64,000 nucleotides of DNA, from the NCBI RefSeq assembly GCF_003253745.1, contig NZ_MZXV01000062.1:310001-374000 (forward strand). The letters are read 5' to 3'. This document shows, piece after piece, positions 33,075-41,093 of this stretch. The stretch is from Mesorhizobium kowhaii. Lineage in GTDB: Bacteria; Pseudomonadota; Alphaproteobacteria; Rhizobiales; Rhizobiaceae. The notes beneath the pieces were generated by a model that saw only the letters and a list, made by a program, of their open reading frames with translations, made no database searches and was not told the origin of the DNA. The translations under genes were made by a program, and so were the position numbers. The stretch's first letter is position 1. Each line of letters begins with the position of its first letter.

Positions 33075-33974
33075 ATGGCAATCCTGCTCAACCGCGGCAC
33101 GCGGGTCATCGTCCAGGGCTTCACCGGCAAGATCGGCAGCTTCCATGCCGAGGACATGAAGCGCTATGGCACCAAGCTTGTCGGCGGCGTGACGCCCGGC
33201 AAGGGCGGGCAGAAGCATCTCGGCCTGCCGATCTTCAACACCGTCAAGGGCGCCGTTCGCGAAACCCGCGCCGAGGCCAGCATCGTCTTCGTGCCGCCGC
33301 CTTTCGCCGCCGACTCGATCATGGAAGCCGCGGATGCCGGCATAAAGCTCTGCGTCTGCATCACCGACGGCATTCCCTCGCAAGACATGATGCAGGTGAA
33401 GCGCTACATGCTTCGCTACCGTTTCGAGGACCGCATGCGGCTGATCGGGCCGAACTGTGCCGGCGTGATCACGCCCGGGCAGGCACTGATGGGCATCATG
33501 CCGGGCAGCATCTATCTCCCCGGCCGCGTCGGCATCGTCGGACGCTCGGGCACGCTCGGCTATGAGGCCGCCTCGCAGATGAAGGCGCTTGGCATCGGTG
33601 TCTCGACCAGCGTCGGCATCGGCGGCGACCCGATCAACGGCTCGTCCTTCAAGGACATGCTGAAGCTGTTCGAGCAGGACGACGAAACCGATGCCGTGGT
33701 CATGATCGGCGAGATCGGCGGACCGCAGGAAGCCGAAGCCGCGATCTGGGCGCGCGACAACATGCGCAAGCCGCTGATCGCCTATATTGCGGGGCTTTCC
33801 GCCCCGAAGGGCCGGCGCATGGGCCATGCCGGCGCCATCATCTCGGCCTTCGGCGAGTCGGCGCAGGAAAAGGTCGAAATCCTGAAAGAGGCCGGTGTCG
33901 TCATCGTGCCGACACCATCGTCCTTCGGGGAGGTCGTGGCCGATACTCTGGCCGGGATGAAGAAGGCGGCGTGA
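33075..33974 (+). CDS. mtkB: Malate-CoA ligase (malate thiokinase), alpha subunit
   Basis: A 299-residue CoA-binding subunit. TRVIVQGFTGKIGSFHAEDMKRYGTKLVGGVTPGKGG is the Rossmann CoA site, MRLIGPNCAGVITPGQALMGIMPG follows, and RRMGHAGAII carries the histidine phosphorylated during catalysis. Thirteen bases separate it from mtkA, with GAGGGAG as ribosome-binding site. The last ~120 bp of this gene are duplicated, in decayed form, after ppc (37816-37935). Confidence 0.9.
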   Translation: MAILLNRGTRVIVQGFTGKIGSFHAEDMKRYGTKLVGGVTPGKGGQKHLGLPIFNTVKGAVRETRAEASIVFVPPPFAADSIMEAADAGIKLCVCITDGIPSQDMMQVKRYMLRYRFEDRMRLIGPNCAGVITPGQALMGIMPGSIYLPGRVGIVGRSGTLGYEAASQMKALGIGVSTSVGIGGDPINGSSFKDMLKLFEQDDETDAVVMIGEIGGPQEAEAAIWARDNMRKPLIAYIAGLSAPKGRRMGHAGAIISAFGESAQEKVEILKEAGVVIVPTPSSFGEVVADTLAGMKKAA

Positions 33975-34067
33975 TGGCCGACCGGGCGAAGGGCGCATAG
34001 CGCAAAATGTGAAGTCTGTTTCGGGGTTGGCGAATGCATCGCGGCCCATCGATCGGCAGGAAATTCG

Positions 34068-35036
34068 ATGAAACCGCGTTTGATTGTCACCCGGAGATGG
34101 CCGGCCCCCGTTGAAGCGATCCTCGCCGAGCGCTTCGACACGACGCTCAACGCCAGCGATACGCCGCTGAGCCCTGCCGCAATGACATCGGCATTCGCGC
34201 ATTTTGACGCGATCCTGGCAACGGTCAGCGACCGCTTGCCTGTTGCGGTGTTTCCCGAGAACGCCGCCCGCACCCGGATCATCGCCAATTTCGGCGTCGG
34301 CTTCAGCCATATCGATGTCGCGGCAGCCCGCGAACGCGACATCGTGGTGACCAACACCCCGGGCGTGCTGACCGATTGCACCGCCGACCTCGCCCTCAGC
34401 TTGCTGTTGGCTGTCGCGCGCCGGACCGGTGAGGGCGAGCGGCAGCTGCGGGCCGGAGAGTGGCGGGGTTGGTCGCCAACGCATATGGCCGGCGCGAAGG
34501 TGTCGGGCAAAACCTTGGGTATTGTCGGCATGGGGCGCATCGGCAAGGCGACAGCCAGGCGCGCGCATTTCGGCTTCGGTATGAAGATCGTGTTCTTCAA
34601 TCGGTCGCCGGTCGATGATGACGAGACGCGCGCCATGCGCGCGGTGCAGACGGCAACTTTGGAAGATATGCTCACAGCATCTGATTTCGTGTCGCTGCAC
34701 TGTCCGGGCGGTGCGGAAAACCGCCATCTCATCAATGCTCGAAGCTTGCAGTTGATGAAAGGCGACGCGTTCCTGATCAACACGGCGCGCGGCGACGTCG
34801 TCGACCAGGATGCCCTGATCGGTGCACTGGAAAGGCGCGAAATCGCGGGGGCGGGTCTCGACGTCTTTGCCGACGAGCCGGCCGTTCCGGAGGCGCTGAA
34901 GCAGTTGGAGAACGTAGTGCTGTTGCCGCATCTCGGGAGTGCGACCGAGGAAACGCGGGTGGCAATGGGCATGAAGGTGGTCGAGAACCTGACCGCCTTT
35001 TTCGAGGGTCGCCCGGTCCCCGATCGGGTCGCCTGA
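34068..35036 (+). CDS. hprA: D-2-hydroxyacid dehydrogenase, probable hydroxypyruvate/glyoxylate reductase
   Basis: A 322-residue NAD(P)-dependent dehydrogenase. The nucleotide loop is TLGIVGMGRIGKATARRA (about residues 147-164). The catalytic set is visible: Arg in NTARGDVVDQDAL, Glu in DVFADEPAVPEAL, His in VLLPHLGSATEETR. In the serine cycle this enzyme reduces hydroxypyruvate to D-glycerate. The sequence resembles the glyoxylate/hydroxypyruvate reductase branch rather than phosphoglycerate dehydrogenase (no ACT domain). ATG at 34068 has CAGGAAA upstream. It is 93 bp after mtkB. Confidence 0.82.
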   Translation: MKPRLIVTRRWPAPVEAILAERFDTTLNASDTPLSPAAMTSAFAHFDAILATVSDRLPVAVFPENAARTRIIANFGVGFSHIDVAAARERDIVVTNTPGVLTDCTADLALSLLLAVARRTGEGERQLRAGEWRGWSPTHMAGAKVSGKTLGIVGMGRIGKATARRAHFGFGMKIVFFNRSPVDDDETRAMRAVQTATLEDMLTASDFVSLHCPGGAENRHLINARSLQLMKGDAFLINTARGDVVDQDALIGALERREIAGAGLDVFADEPAVPEALKQLENVVLLPHLGSATEETRVAMGMKVVENLTAFFEGRPVPDRVA

Positions 35037-35081
35037 CAGCAGCCACCGCCCTCGATTCAGGGCGCGGCTACTTGGACATCG

Positions 35082-37790
35082 ATGCGGACGATTCAGGAAA
35101 ACGGTTTGGAACAGAGCAGACGCATCAACTTTCGTGAGGACGAGCGCAGCCTTCTGTTGCGCTTGCTGCTTCAGGTCGCAAGCGCGCGTGAGCCCGAGAT
35201 CGCCGCCGTTCTGACCGGACGTAGGTCGCTTGTCTCCCTCGCCGCGGAGCAGCGCATTCCGGCGCTTCAGGCGAGCGGCGTATGGTTCCAGTTGCTGGCG
35301 ATAGCAGACGAGTTGCTTGCCATGCGGGCGCGCCGCGAACTCGAACAAGGCGCGGGTGTCGACGAAGTTCCCGGGTCCTTCGCTAGCGTGATCGCGCAGA
35401 TGGCAGCGAACGGCCACTCAGCGGAGGAAGTCCAGGCGACGCTCGATGAGCTTTGCGTCGGCCCGACCATGACCGCGCACCCGACCGAGGCCAAACGCGT
35501 CACGGTGCTGGAGATCCACCGCCGTATCTATCGCAAGCTGACCGAGCTCGACCAGCCGCGCTGGGCTCCGCGCGAACGCTCCCTGTTGGTCGCCGATCTG
35601 GAAAGCGAGATCGAGCTTCTGTGGATGACGGGCGAGCTGCGGCTGGAGCGCCCGACGGTCGAACGCGAAATCGCCTGGGGCCTGCATTTCTTTCGCGAAG
35701 TCATCTTCGAGGCAACGCCGCAGCTCTATGGCAAGCTTCAGGGCGCCTTCGAGCGTCACTATCCGGGAGAGCCTATCAGAATTCCCTCATTCATACGCTA
35801 TGCCTCGTGGATCGGCGGCGACCGCGATGGCAATCCAAATGTGACTGCCGCAGTCACCGCCCATGCCATGGCCGAATACCGCAATACCGCCATAGGCAGG
35901 TATCTGACGCAGGTACAGCGGCTGGTGACGGTGCTCAGCGCCAGCTCGAACGTCATCGACCTGCCGGCCAGCTTCAAGCCGGTGCTGCAAACGGCGCTTG
36001 ATAAAAGCGGACTGGCGCACGTGATCGCCGCCCGCAACCCTGACGAACCGCTTCGCCAGTTCGCTTCGGCCTTGTTTGCCCGGCTGGTGGCCACGCGAGA
36101 CGGCGGTACGGCGGCGTATCTCTCGGCAGAGGCGTTTCGTGCTGATCTGAACCGGCTGTCTTCCGTTCTCGAAGCGATCGGAGGGCGCGCGGTAGCCAAG
36201 CGTTTCATCCAGCCTCTGCTTTGGCAAATCGGAAGCTTCGGCTTCCGTACGGTCTCGCTCGACATCCGGCAGAACTCCACGGTCGTCAACCGGGTGCTGA
36301 CCGAGCTGTTTGCGCTGACAAATCCCGCCGATCCGGTCGCAGCCGGCACGCCGCAATGGTCGGCGCGCATTCGCGCAGCCGTCAGCCAGGGCGATCGGCT
36401 GGAGATCGACGCAGGCCGGCTCTCGCCTGAAGCAGGTGAACTGCTTTCGACATTCTCCGTTATCCGCGAGCACATCTCCAGCTCGGATGCCGACGCTGTC
36501 GGCTCTTTCGTTCTCAGCATGACCCGCTCGGCCGACGATCTGCTCGCGGTCTATCTGCTGGCGCAATATTGCGGACTTTCAACCGCGCCCGGTGGCGGCG
36601 GCACAATCAGGCTGCGGATCGTGCCATTGTTCGAGACCATCGCCGATCTACAGGCCGCACCGGGCATCCTGAATGGATTGCTCGGCGTTTCGCTGGTGAG
36701 GCAGACGGTGCGGGATTTCGGCGCGCGCCAGGAAATCATGCTCGGTTATTCAGATTCCAACAAGGACGGCGGTTTCCTGGCTTCCAATTGGGAACTGGCA
36801 AAAGCGCAAAAGCGCCTCGCTGCCGTCGGGCGCAAGCACAACGTCAGGATCAGTTTCTTTCACGGTCGCGGCGGCTCTGTCAGCCGTGGCGGCGCGCCGA
36901 CCGGCCGGGCGATCGCGGCACAACCGGAAGGCACTGTCGCCAGAACCATGCGGGTAACGGAGCAGGGCGAGGTCGTATCGTCGAAATTCGCCAATCGCGG
37001 CACCGGCCTCAACCAGCTCGAGGTTCTCGCCGCCGGCGTGCTGGCCCACGGTGTCGGATCGCCCGGTGATGTCGAGCCGAAGGAAACGCCGGAGTTCGAC
37101 GAAGCGCTGGAAGCGCTGGCAGGCATGTCGCAGGCATCCTACGCCAGGTTGATGGCTGAGCCCGGTTTCCTCCATTATTTCAACCAGGCGAGCCCGGTCG
37201 CGGAGCTGGCGCTCCTGAAAATGGGGTCACGGCCGGAGCGCCGTTTCGGCGCCAGCGGCATTGCTGACCTGCGCGCCATTCCATGGGTGTTCGCCTGGAG
37301 CCAGAACCGTCATCTGTTGACCGGCTGGTATGGCATCGGCAGCGCGCTTAGCTCTTTCGTCGCTGTGCGCGGCGAGGCCGGGCGCGAACTTCTGGCTCGC
37401 ATGTTCGAGCACTCGCGCTTCTTCCGCTTGATCGTCGACGAGGCCGAGAAGACGCTTTACCAGTCCGACATGGAGATCGCGGGGCTTTACGCCCGCCTGG
37501 TGTCCGACAGCGATGCGGCCCGACGAATCTACGCCCGCATCGCCGCCGAATACGAGTTGACGCGACGCCTGATTGGTGACGTCACGGGAGGCGATCTTTC
37601 CGCGCGTTTTCCGATGTTCAAGCGGCGCTTCGACAATCTGCGGCGACAGATGGATGACATTCACCGACTGCAGGTCGATCTGCTGCGTGAAGTTCGGGCA
37701 AATACCGGCACGGCGGATCAAAAGCGGTCGACCGACGCTCTGCTTGTATCGATCAATTGCATCTCGGCTGGCCTTGGGTGGACGGGATAG
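35082..37790 (+). CDS. ppc: Phosphoenolpyruvate carboxylase
   Basis: A 902-residue enzyme of normal family length. Signatures are MTAHPTEAKRVTVLEIHRRIY (catalytic His, about residues 131-151), GGDRDGNPNVTAA, MLGYSDSNKDGGFLASNW (bicarbonate/PEP Lys-Arg region), SFFHGRGGSVSRGGAP (the Gly-rich loop with catalytic Arg), and the LRAIPWVFAWSQNRHLLTGWYG block; it ends CISAGLGWTG rather than the QNTG of many plant and E. coli enzymes. It makes oxaloacetate for malate and malyl-CoA formation in the serine cycle. The ribosome-binding site at ATG 35082 is weak. Confidence 0.95.
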   Translation: MRTIQENGLEQSRRINFREDERSLLLRLLLQVASAREPEIAAVLTGRRSLVSLAAEQRIPALQASGVWFQLLAIADELLAMRARRELEQGAGVDEVPGSFASVIAQMAANGHSAEEVQATLDELCVGPTMTAHPTEAKRVTVLEIHRRIYRKLTELDQPRWAPRERSLLVADLESEIELLWMTGELRLERPTVEREIAWGLHFFREVIFEATPQLYGKLQGAFERHYPGEPIRIPSFIRYASWIGGDRDGNPNVTAAVTAHAMAEYRNTAIGRYLTQVQRLVTVLSASSNVIDLPASFKPVLQTALDKSGLAHVIAARNPDEPLRQFASALFARLVATRDGGTAAYLSAEAFRADLNRLSSVLEAIGGRAVAKRFIQPLLWQIGSFGFRTVSLDIRQNSTVVNRVLTELFALTNPADPVAAGTPQWSARIRAAVSQGDRLEIDAGRLSPEAGELLSTFSVIREHISSSDADAVGSFVLSMTRSADDLLAVYLLAQYCGLSTAPGGGGTIRLRIVPLFETIADLQAAPGILNGLLGVSLVRQTVRDFGARQEIMLGYSDSNKDGGFLASNWELAKAQKRLAAVGRKHNVRISFFHGRGGSVSRGGAPTGRAIAAQPEGTVARTMRVTEQGEVVSSKFANRGTGLNQLEVLAAGVLAHGVGSPGDVEPKETPEFDEALEALAGMSQASYARLMAEPGFLHYFNQASPVAELALLKMGSRPERRFGASGIADLRAIPWVFAWSQNRHLLTGWYGIGSALSSFVAVRGEAGRELLARMFEHSRFFRLIVDEAEKTLYQSDMEIAGLYARLVSDSDAARRIYARIAAEYELTRRLIGDVTGGDLSARFPMFKRRFDNLRRQMDDIHRLQVDLLREVRANTGTADQKRSTDALLVSINCISAGLGWTG

Positions 37791-37815
37791 GTCCGGCTTT
37801 TGCCGAGCGACCTAT

Positions 37816-37935
37816 GAGTCGGCGCAGGAAAAGGTCGAAATCCTGAAGGAGGCCGGCGTCGTCATCGTGCCGACGCCATCGTCCTCGGGTAGGTCGTGGC
37901 CGATACCCTGACCCGGATGAAGAAGCCGCCTGATT
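37816..37935 (+). pseudogene. Decayed duplicate of the 3' end of mtkB
   Basis: About 120 bp here match 33855-33975, the last 40 codons of mtkB, with roughly 90% identity by eye. The differences are mostly single substitutions plus one missing base in the CCTTCGGGG stretch (here CCTCGGGT), which breaks the frame. The copied reading begins SAQEKVEILKEAGVVIVPTP. There is no start and no 5' part of the gene. It lies 26 bp after the ppc stop. It is a relic of recombination, so hprA-ppc are now flanked by direct repeats. Confidence 0.93.
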
Positions 37936-38098
37936 TCCACGATCAGGCTGGCTTTCGGGGCAATTGAAAAAAGCGAAGCGGCGGCGTGGTCTGAATGACG
38001 CGCCGCCGCTGTCGTTTCGATCCTCGGGCAGCCCTGTGGCCGCGACGTGTCATCGCTTGCCGCCCCGGCTTGCCAGAAGCAATCTGTCAGGGAAATTT

Positions 38099-38183
38099 TG
38101 GTGCGGTCGAGAAGACTCGAACTTCCACGGGTTGCCCCACAGCGACCTCAACGCTGCGCGTCTACCAATTCCGCCACGACCGC
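38099..38183 (-). tRNA. tRNA-Leu (anticodon GAG)
   Basis: On the minus strand the 5' acceptor arm GCGGTCG pairs with CGACCGC before the discriminator A, and CCA is encoded (TGG at 38099-38101). The anticodon stem CAGCG/CGCTG encloses the loop TTGAGGT with anticodon GAG. A long variable arm (TGGGGCAACCC) and the TTCGAGT T-loop identify a class II leucine tRNA reading CUC. Length is 85 with CCA. It lies between the mtkB relic and lipB. Confidence 0.96.
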
Positions 38184-38351
38184 ACGTGGTAGGAGCCGGA
38201 ACCGACCGGCTCGCGGCGTGTAGCAAATCGTTTCCGGCGAAACAAGTGCGCGGCAAGCAATAATCGCCAGCGATTGGCATAACGCTCCACAGGATTGGAA
38301 TGCGTAGCCGGAACTGGACGTTTCGGCCCGATATCGCCATATGGGAGGCAA

Positions 38352-38400
38352 ATGCATGTCGCCCAAAAGTGCAAGCCGGTTTTGGGATCACGACATGCAT
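38352..38400 (+). repeat. 49-bp palindromic intergenic repeat, copy 3
   Basis: The outer arms are perfect here (ATGCATGTCG / CGACATGCAT) with inner CCCAAAA/TTTTGGG. An A-rich tail follows (AAACGAAAAAACGAAAAACC), as at 1930. It ends 20 bp before the lipB start, so it forms most of the lipB leader. Confidence 0.85.
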
Positions 38401-38420
38401 AAACGAAAAAACGAAAAACC

Positions 38421-39164
38421 ATGCCAGAACGCAGCCAGATCGCCACGTCGTTCCTGCCGCTCCCCGGTTCAGCACCGGTCGAATGGCGCATCGAGCCTGG
38501 CCTCACCGCCTATCCCGATGCGCTTGCCTTCATGGAGGCGCGCGCCGAGGCGATCCGAAGCGGTGCCGCTGGCGAAATGGTCTGGCTGGTCGAACATCCG
38601 CCGCTTTACACCGCCGGCACCAGCGCCCGCAGCGAGGACCTGATCGACGCCAACCGCTTTCCGGTGTTTGCGGCCGGGCGCGGCGGCGAATACACCTATC
38701 ATGGGCCGGGCCAGCGGGTCGCCTACGTCATGCTCGACCTGAAGCGGCGGCGCGAGGATGTTCGCGCCTTCGTCGCGGCACTCGAACAATGGATCATCGG
38801 CACGCTCGCCGCCTTCAACGTGCAGGGCGAGCGCCGCGAGGACCGGGTCGGCGTCTGGGTGGTGCGGCCGGATCGCGCTGCCCTGCCGGACGGCTCGCCG
38901 GCCGAAGACAAGATCGCCGCCATCGGCATCAGGCTGCGGCGTTGGGTAAGCTTTCACGGCATCGCCATCAATGTCGAGCCGGACCTCGACCATTTCAGCG
39001 GCATCGTGCCGTGCGGCGTGCAGGACCACGGCATCACCAGCCTTGTCGACCTTGGCCTTCCCCTGACGATGGCTGATCTCGACCTGGCGCTGAAATCCGC
39101 TTTCGAGGACGTGTTCGGTCCAGCCACGGCTTCGCCTGTCGAAGCCGCCCGCAAGGCCGGTTGA
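38421..39164 (+). CDS. lipB: Octanoyl-[acyl-carrier-protein]:protein N-octanoyltransferase
   Basis: A 247-residue LipB. Signature elements are VWLVEHPPLYTAGTSA, FAAGRGGEYTYHGPGQRVAYVMLDL (about residues 88-110), DKIAAIGIRLRRWVSFHGIAINVEPDL with the catalytic Lys, and FSGIVPCGVQDHGITSL with the catalytic Cys. It transfers octanoate from ACP to lipoyl domains of 2-oxoacid dehydrogenases and GcvH. It is a single gene behind repeat copy 3; ATG at 38421 lacks a strong Shine-Dalgarno because the A-rich repeat tail takes its place. Confidence 0.95.
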   Translation: MPERSQIATSFLPLPGSAPVEWRIEPGLTAYPDALAFMEARAEAIRSGAAGEMVWLVEHPPLYTAGTSARSEDLIDANRFPVFAAGRGGEYTYHGPGQRVAYVMLDLKRRREDVRAFVAALEQWIIGTLAAFNVQGERREDRVGVWVVRPDRAALPDGSPAEDKIAAIGIRLRRWVSFHGIAINVEPDLDHFSGIVPCGVQDHGITSLVDLGLPLTMADLDLALKSAFEDVFGPATASPVEAARKAG

Positions 39165-39189
39165 AGCTTCCCGCCTGAGAACTGCTTAC

Positions 39190-39321
39190 GGTGTGTTGAG
39201 ATTCAGGTCAGGCCGCGCCGAGAATGGCGGATTCCGAGAACCGGAGCGGAGCGTACCTTTGGGTACGGAAGCGCAGGAAGCCGCCGTTCGCAGGCCGGCA
39301 TCACCTGAATATCAACACACC
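39190..39321. repeat. Long inverted repeat between lipB and the M50 gene
   Basis: The left arm GGTGTGTTGAGATTCAGGT (39190-39208) matches the reverse complement of the right arm at 39303-39321 with one mismatch. The interior holds further complementary blocks (GAATGGCGG / CCGCCGTTC and GCGTACC / GGTACG). It lies between converging genes and can fold into a very long hairpin, perhaps a terminator. A related left-arm-like stretch (GTCGAGATTGAGGTCAG) is at 41082-41098. Confidence 0.75.
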
Positions 39322-40572
39322 TCAGATGAGCCGCGCGGATGCCCACAGGACGCCGTAACCATGGATGGCAAACACGGCCAGTAATGCGCCGGCAATGACG
39401 AAGCGGTCGACGGTGCGGATCGGCTTCAACTCGTGGCGCGGCTTGACCCCGCTGCTCATCGTCAGCAGGCTGAGGATTGAAAAGACCGCGCCCGCAGCGA
39501 GCAGAAAGCCTGGGGAGAAGCCGGCCTGTCGGCCGAGCGCCAGGAAGGCCGAAAGCAGGGAGAACGAAGCCAGTGCCAGCACGATCGGCCCCGGGCAGAT
39601 CTGGCGCAGCACCTGGCCGCCATCGAACTTCCACACCGGCACCAGATTGGCGATGTTGAACAGGGCAGCAAAGCCCGCCAGCGCCGCCAGCAGCAGCGCC
39701 GCCAGCCGATGTCCCTCCGCGCCTGCAAAGGTGCTGGCGGCGATGACGACCGGCACCAGGAAGGCGGAGAAGCCGGCGCCCATCAATGCCACGAAGGCCA
39801 CTTCGAAACGACTGTCATACGGCCGCCCGCCAATGGCGATGCCGCCGAGCAGCGGAATGAAGATCATGCGCGCCTTGCTGTGACCCATCAGGCGAAACGC
39901 GGCCATATGGCCGAGTTCGTGCAGGGCCACCACCGACGTCAGGATCGCGGCCAGCGCCAGCCCGCCGAGGTGAAGACCGAAGAACGGCCACAGGATCAAC
40001 GCCGACAGTGCGGCGAAGCCGACCTGGCTGAGCGGATGCTCGAACCAGCCGCCCTTGCGATACTGTCCGGTCCTTGCCCAGCGCTGCAGCTTGGAGAGTT
40101 CACGGCGCATGGCGAAATAGCGGAACACCAGGAAGGCAAAGCCGCGATAGCGATCGGTCTGGCCAAGCGTGACCCGCGTGCCGCTGCCTTCGGAAACGAG
40201 CTCGGTGGTCTCGCGAAAATCCTTCCAGAACGAGGTATCGAGCGCGGTATCCTCGATGACGCGCATCGAGAACCGGCTGCCCTCGACAACGTCTTCAAAC
40301 CGCGACTTGCGCTCGATCGGCTTGCCGTCGCGGCCTTCCCAGGACAGCATGATGCGGGCCATGCCCTCGCTGTCCAGCGCCTCGGCCGAAAGAATCTCAC
40401 CGGACCAGCCGGCATCGCTGCCGAGTGGCCACAGCGCCTGCCAGAGGCGCTGCCGGTCCATTGCCACGACACGGCTGAGCCTGATCGTGCGCAAACCAAG
40501 CGGCACGGTCATCAAGAGAAAGATCAGCCCGAGATTGCTGGCCACCAGGATGGCCGTGACGATGGGCGACAC
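39322..40572 (-). CDS. SRPBCC-like domain fused to M50 site-2-type membrane protease
   Basis: A 416-residue protein. An N-terminal helix (IVTAILVASNLGLIFLLMTVPLGL) is followed by a soluble section (about residues 35-155) that reads like a START/SRPBCC fold (VVAMDRQRLWQALWPL; SFWKDFRETTELVSEGSGTRVTL). The C-terminal membrane part contains the zinc-protease motif VVALHELGHMAAFRLMG and the second conserved block NLVPVWKFDGGQ, equivalent to the NPxPxxDG of site-2 proteases. Catalytic residues are intact. The substrate is unknown. GTG at 40572 with GGGAG upstream is preferred; GTG at 40602 would add ten residues. Confidence 0.75.
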   Translation of the reverse strand: MSPIVTAILVASNLGLIFLLMTVPLGLRTIRLSRVVAMDRQRLWQALWPLGSDAGWSGEILSAEALDSEGMARIMLSWEGRDGKPIERKSRFEDVVEGSRFSMRVIEDTALDTSFWKDFRETTELVSEGSGTRVTLGQTDRYRGFAFLVFRYFAMRRELSKLQRWARTGQYRKGGWFEHPLSQVGFAALSALILWPFFGLHLGGLALAAILTSVVALHELGHMAAFRLMGHSKARMIFIPLLGGIAIGGRPYDSRFEVAFVALMGAGFSAFLVPVVIAASTFAGAEGHRLAALLLAALAGFAALFNIANLVPVWKFDGGQVLRQICPGPIVLALASFSLLSAFLALGRQAGFSPGFLLAAGAVFSILSLLTMSSGVKPRHELKPIRTVDRFVIAGALLAVFAIHGYGVLWASARLI

Positions 40573-40705
40573 GCGACGTTGCTCCCTGTCTTGGAGGCAC
40601 ACCCTAACGTCGTGGCGGCAAGAAAAGCTTAACAGGAAAACTCGGTTCCCGGTCGCAAGCCATCCGCGTCAGCGTTCAATGAAAGGCATGACGCCAGCGT
40701 TGAAG

Positions 40706-40738
40706 TACCCTCTCCCCGTTTTTGACGGGGAGAGGGTA
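40706..40738. terminator. Strong hairpin between the SOS-type small gene and the M50 gene
   Basis: TACCCTCTCCCCGT (40706-40719) pairs fully with ACGGGGAGAGGGTA (40725-40738) around a five-base loop. It lies 60 bp downstream of the small minus-strand gene and could end its transcript. It belongs to the same hairpin family as 8971-9095. Confidence 0.55.
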
Positions 40739-40798
40739 AGCGTGAGGGGCGGCGCGACGAAGGGACGCGTGCGTTCGCGCCACGCCCTCAACGCCAAA

Positions 40799-40885
40799 TC
40801 ACATGGCTCCGATCCAGATCGCCATGGAAATGAGAAAGGTGCTCATGCAAACCAGCGAGACGACATCCTGAACCAGATCGGTCAT
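40799..40885 (-). CDS. 28-residue membrane peptide, candidate SOS-induced microprotein
   Basis: An unannotated short gene. The peptide starts MTDLVQDVVSLV and ends MAIWIGAM; residues ~8-27 form one hydrophobic helix with few polar residues, and the N-terminus has two Asp, so a single-pass inner-membrane peptide is expected. AGGAGAGAG sits ideally before ATG 40885. The promoter region 23 bases further up carries three GTTC blocks with exact 7-bp gaps, which is the alphaproteobacterial LexA-box arrangement. Codons look normal for this genome. In Caulobacter, SOS-induced one-helix peptides of this size (SidA) block cell division at the divisome; a similar role here is inference. Homology to SidA is not claimed. 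Confidence 0.7.
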   Translation of the reverse strand: MTDLVQDVVSLVCMSTFLISMAIWIGAM

Positions 40886-40907
40886 AACTCTCTCCTGTTG
40901 TTGATAT

Positions 40908-40942
40908 GTTCGTATTTTGTTCTAATTTTGTTCGAATGTCAA
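40908..40942 (-). promoter_or_regulatory. Two overlapping LexA-type boxes (GTTC-N7-GTTC-N7-GTTC) at a promoter
   Basis: On the plus strand GTTC occurs at 40908-40911, 40919-40922 and 40930-40933, each pair separated by exactly seven AT-rich bases, so the middle block is shared by two boxes. On the minus strand a perfect -35, TTGACA, lies at 40942-40937, and the GAAC blocks fill the region down to the presumed -10. Direct-repeat GTTC-N7-GTTC is the known LexA operator in alphaproteobacteria; binding here is inference. Confidence 0.75.
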
Positions 40943-41093
40943 CGACCGGAATCCGGCGGCATCCGGAATTCCGGGCGAACAAATCGGCAGGGTTAAGGAA
41001 AGGTTGACGGGCGTGCGTCGGCTATCAATGGAGCGAAAACGCGCGCTGGTGGCGGACTCCTGGCGAGCCCGCCAAGGTCTGTCGAGATTGAGG

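Noticed and set aside
33045..35417. 790-codon antisense open frame across mtkB-hprA-ppc
   Set aside because: A shadow of three well-supported genes; the residue composition is typical of a reverse-frame artefact.
37573..37911. Small plus-strand open frame overlapping the end of ppc and the mtkB relic
   Set aside because: Its first part is out of frame in ppc and its second part is the relic; no start site.
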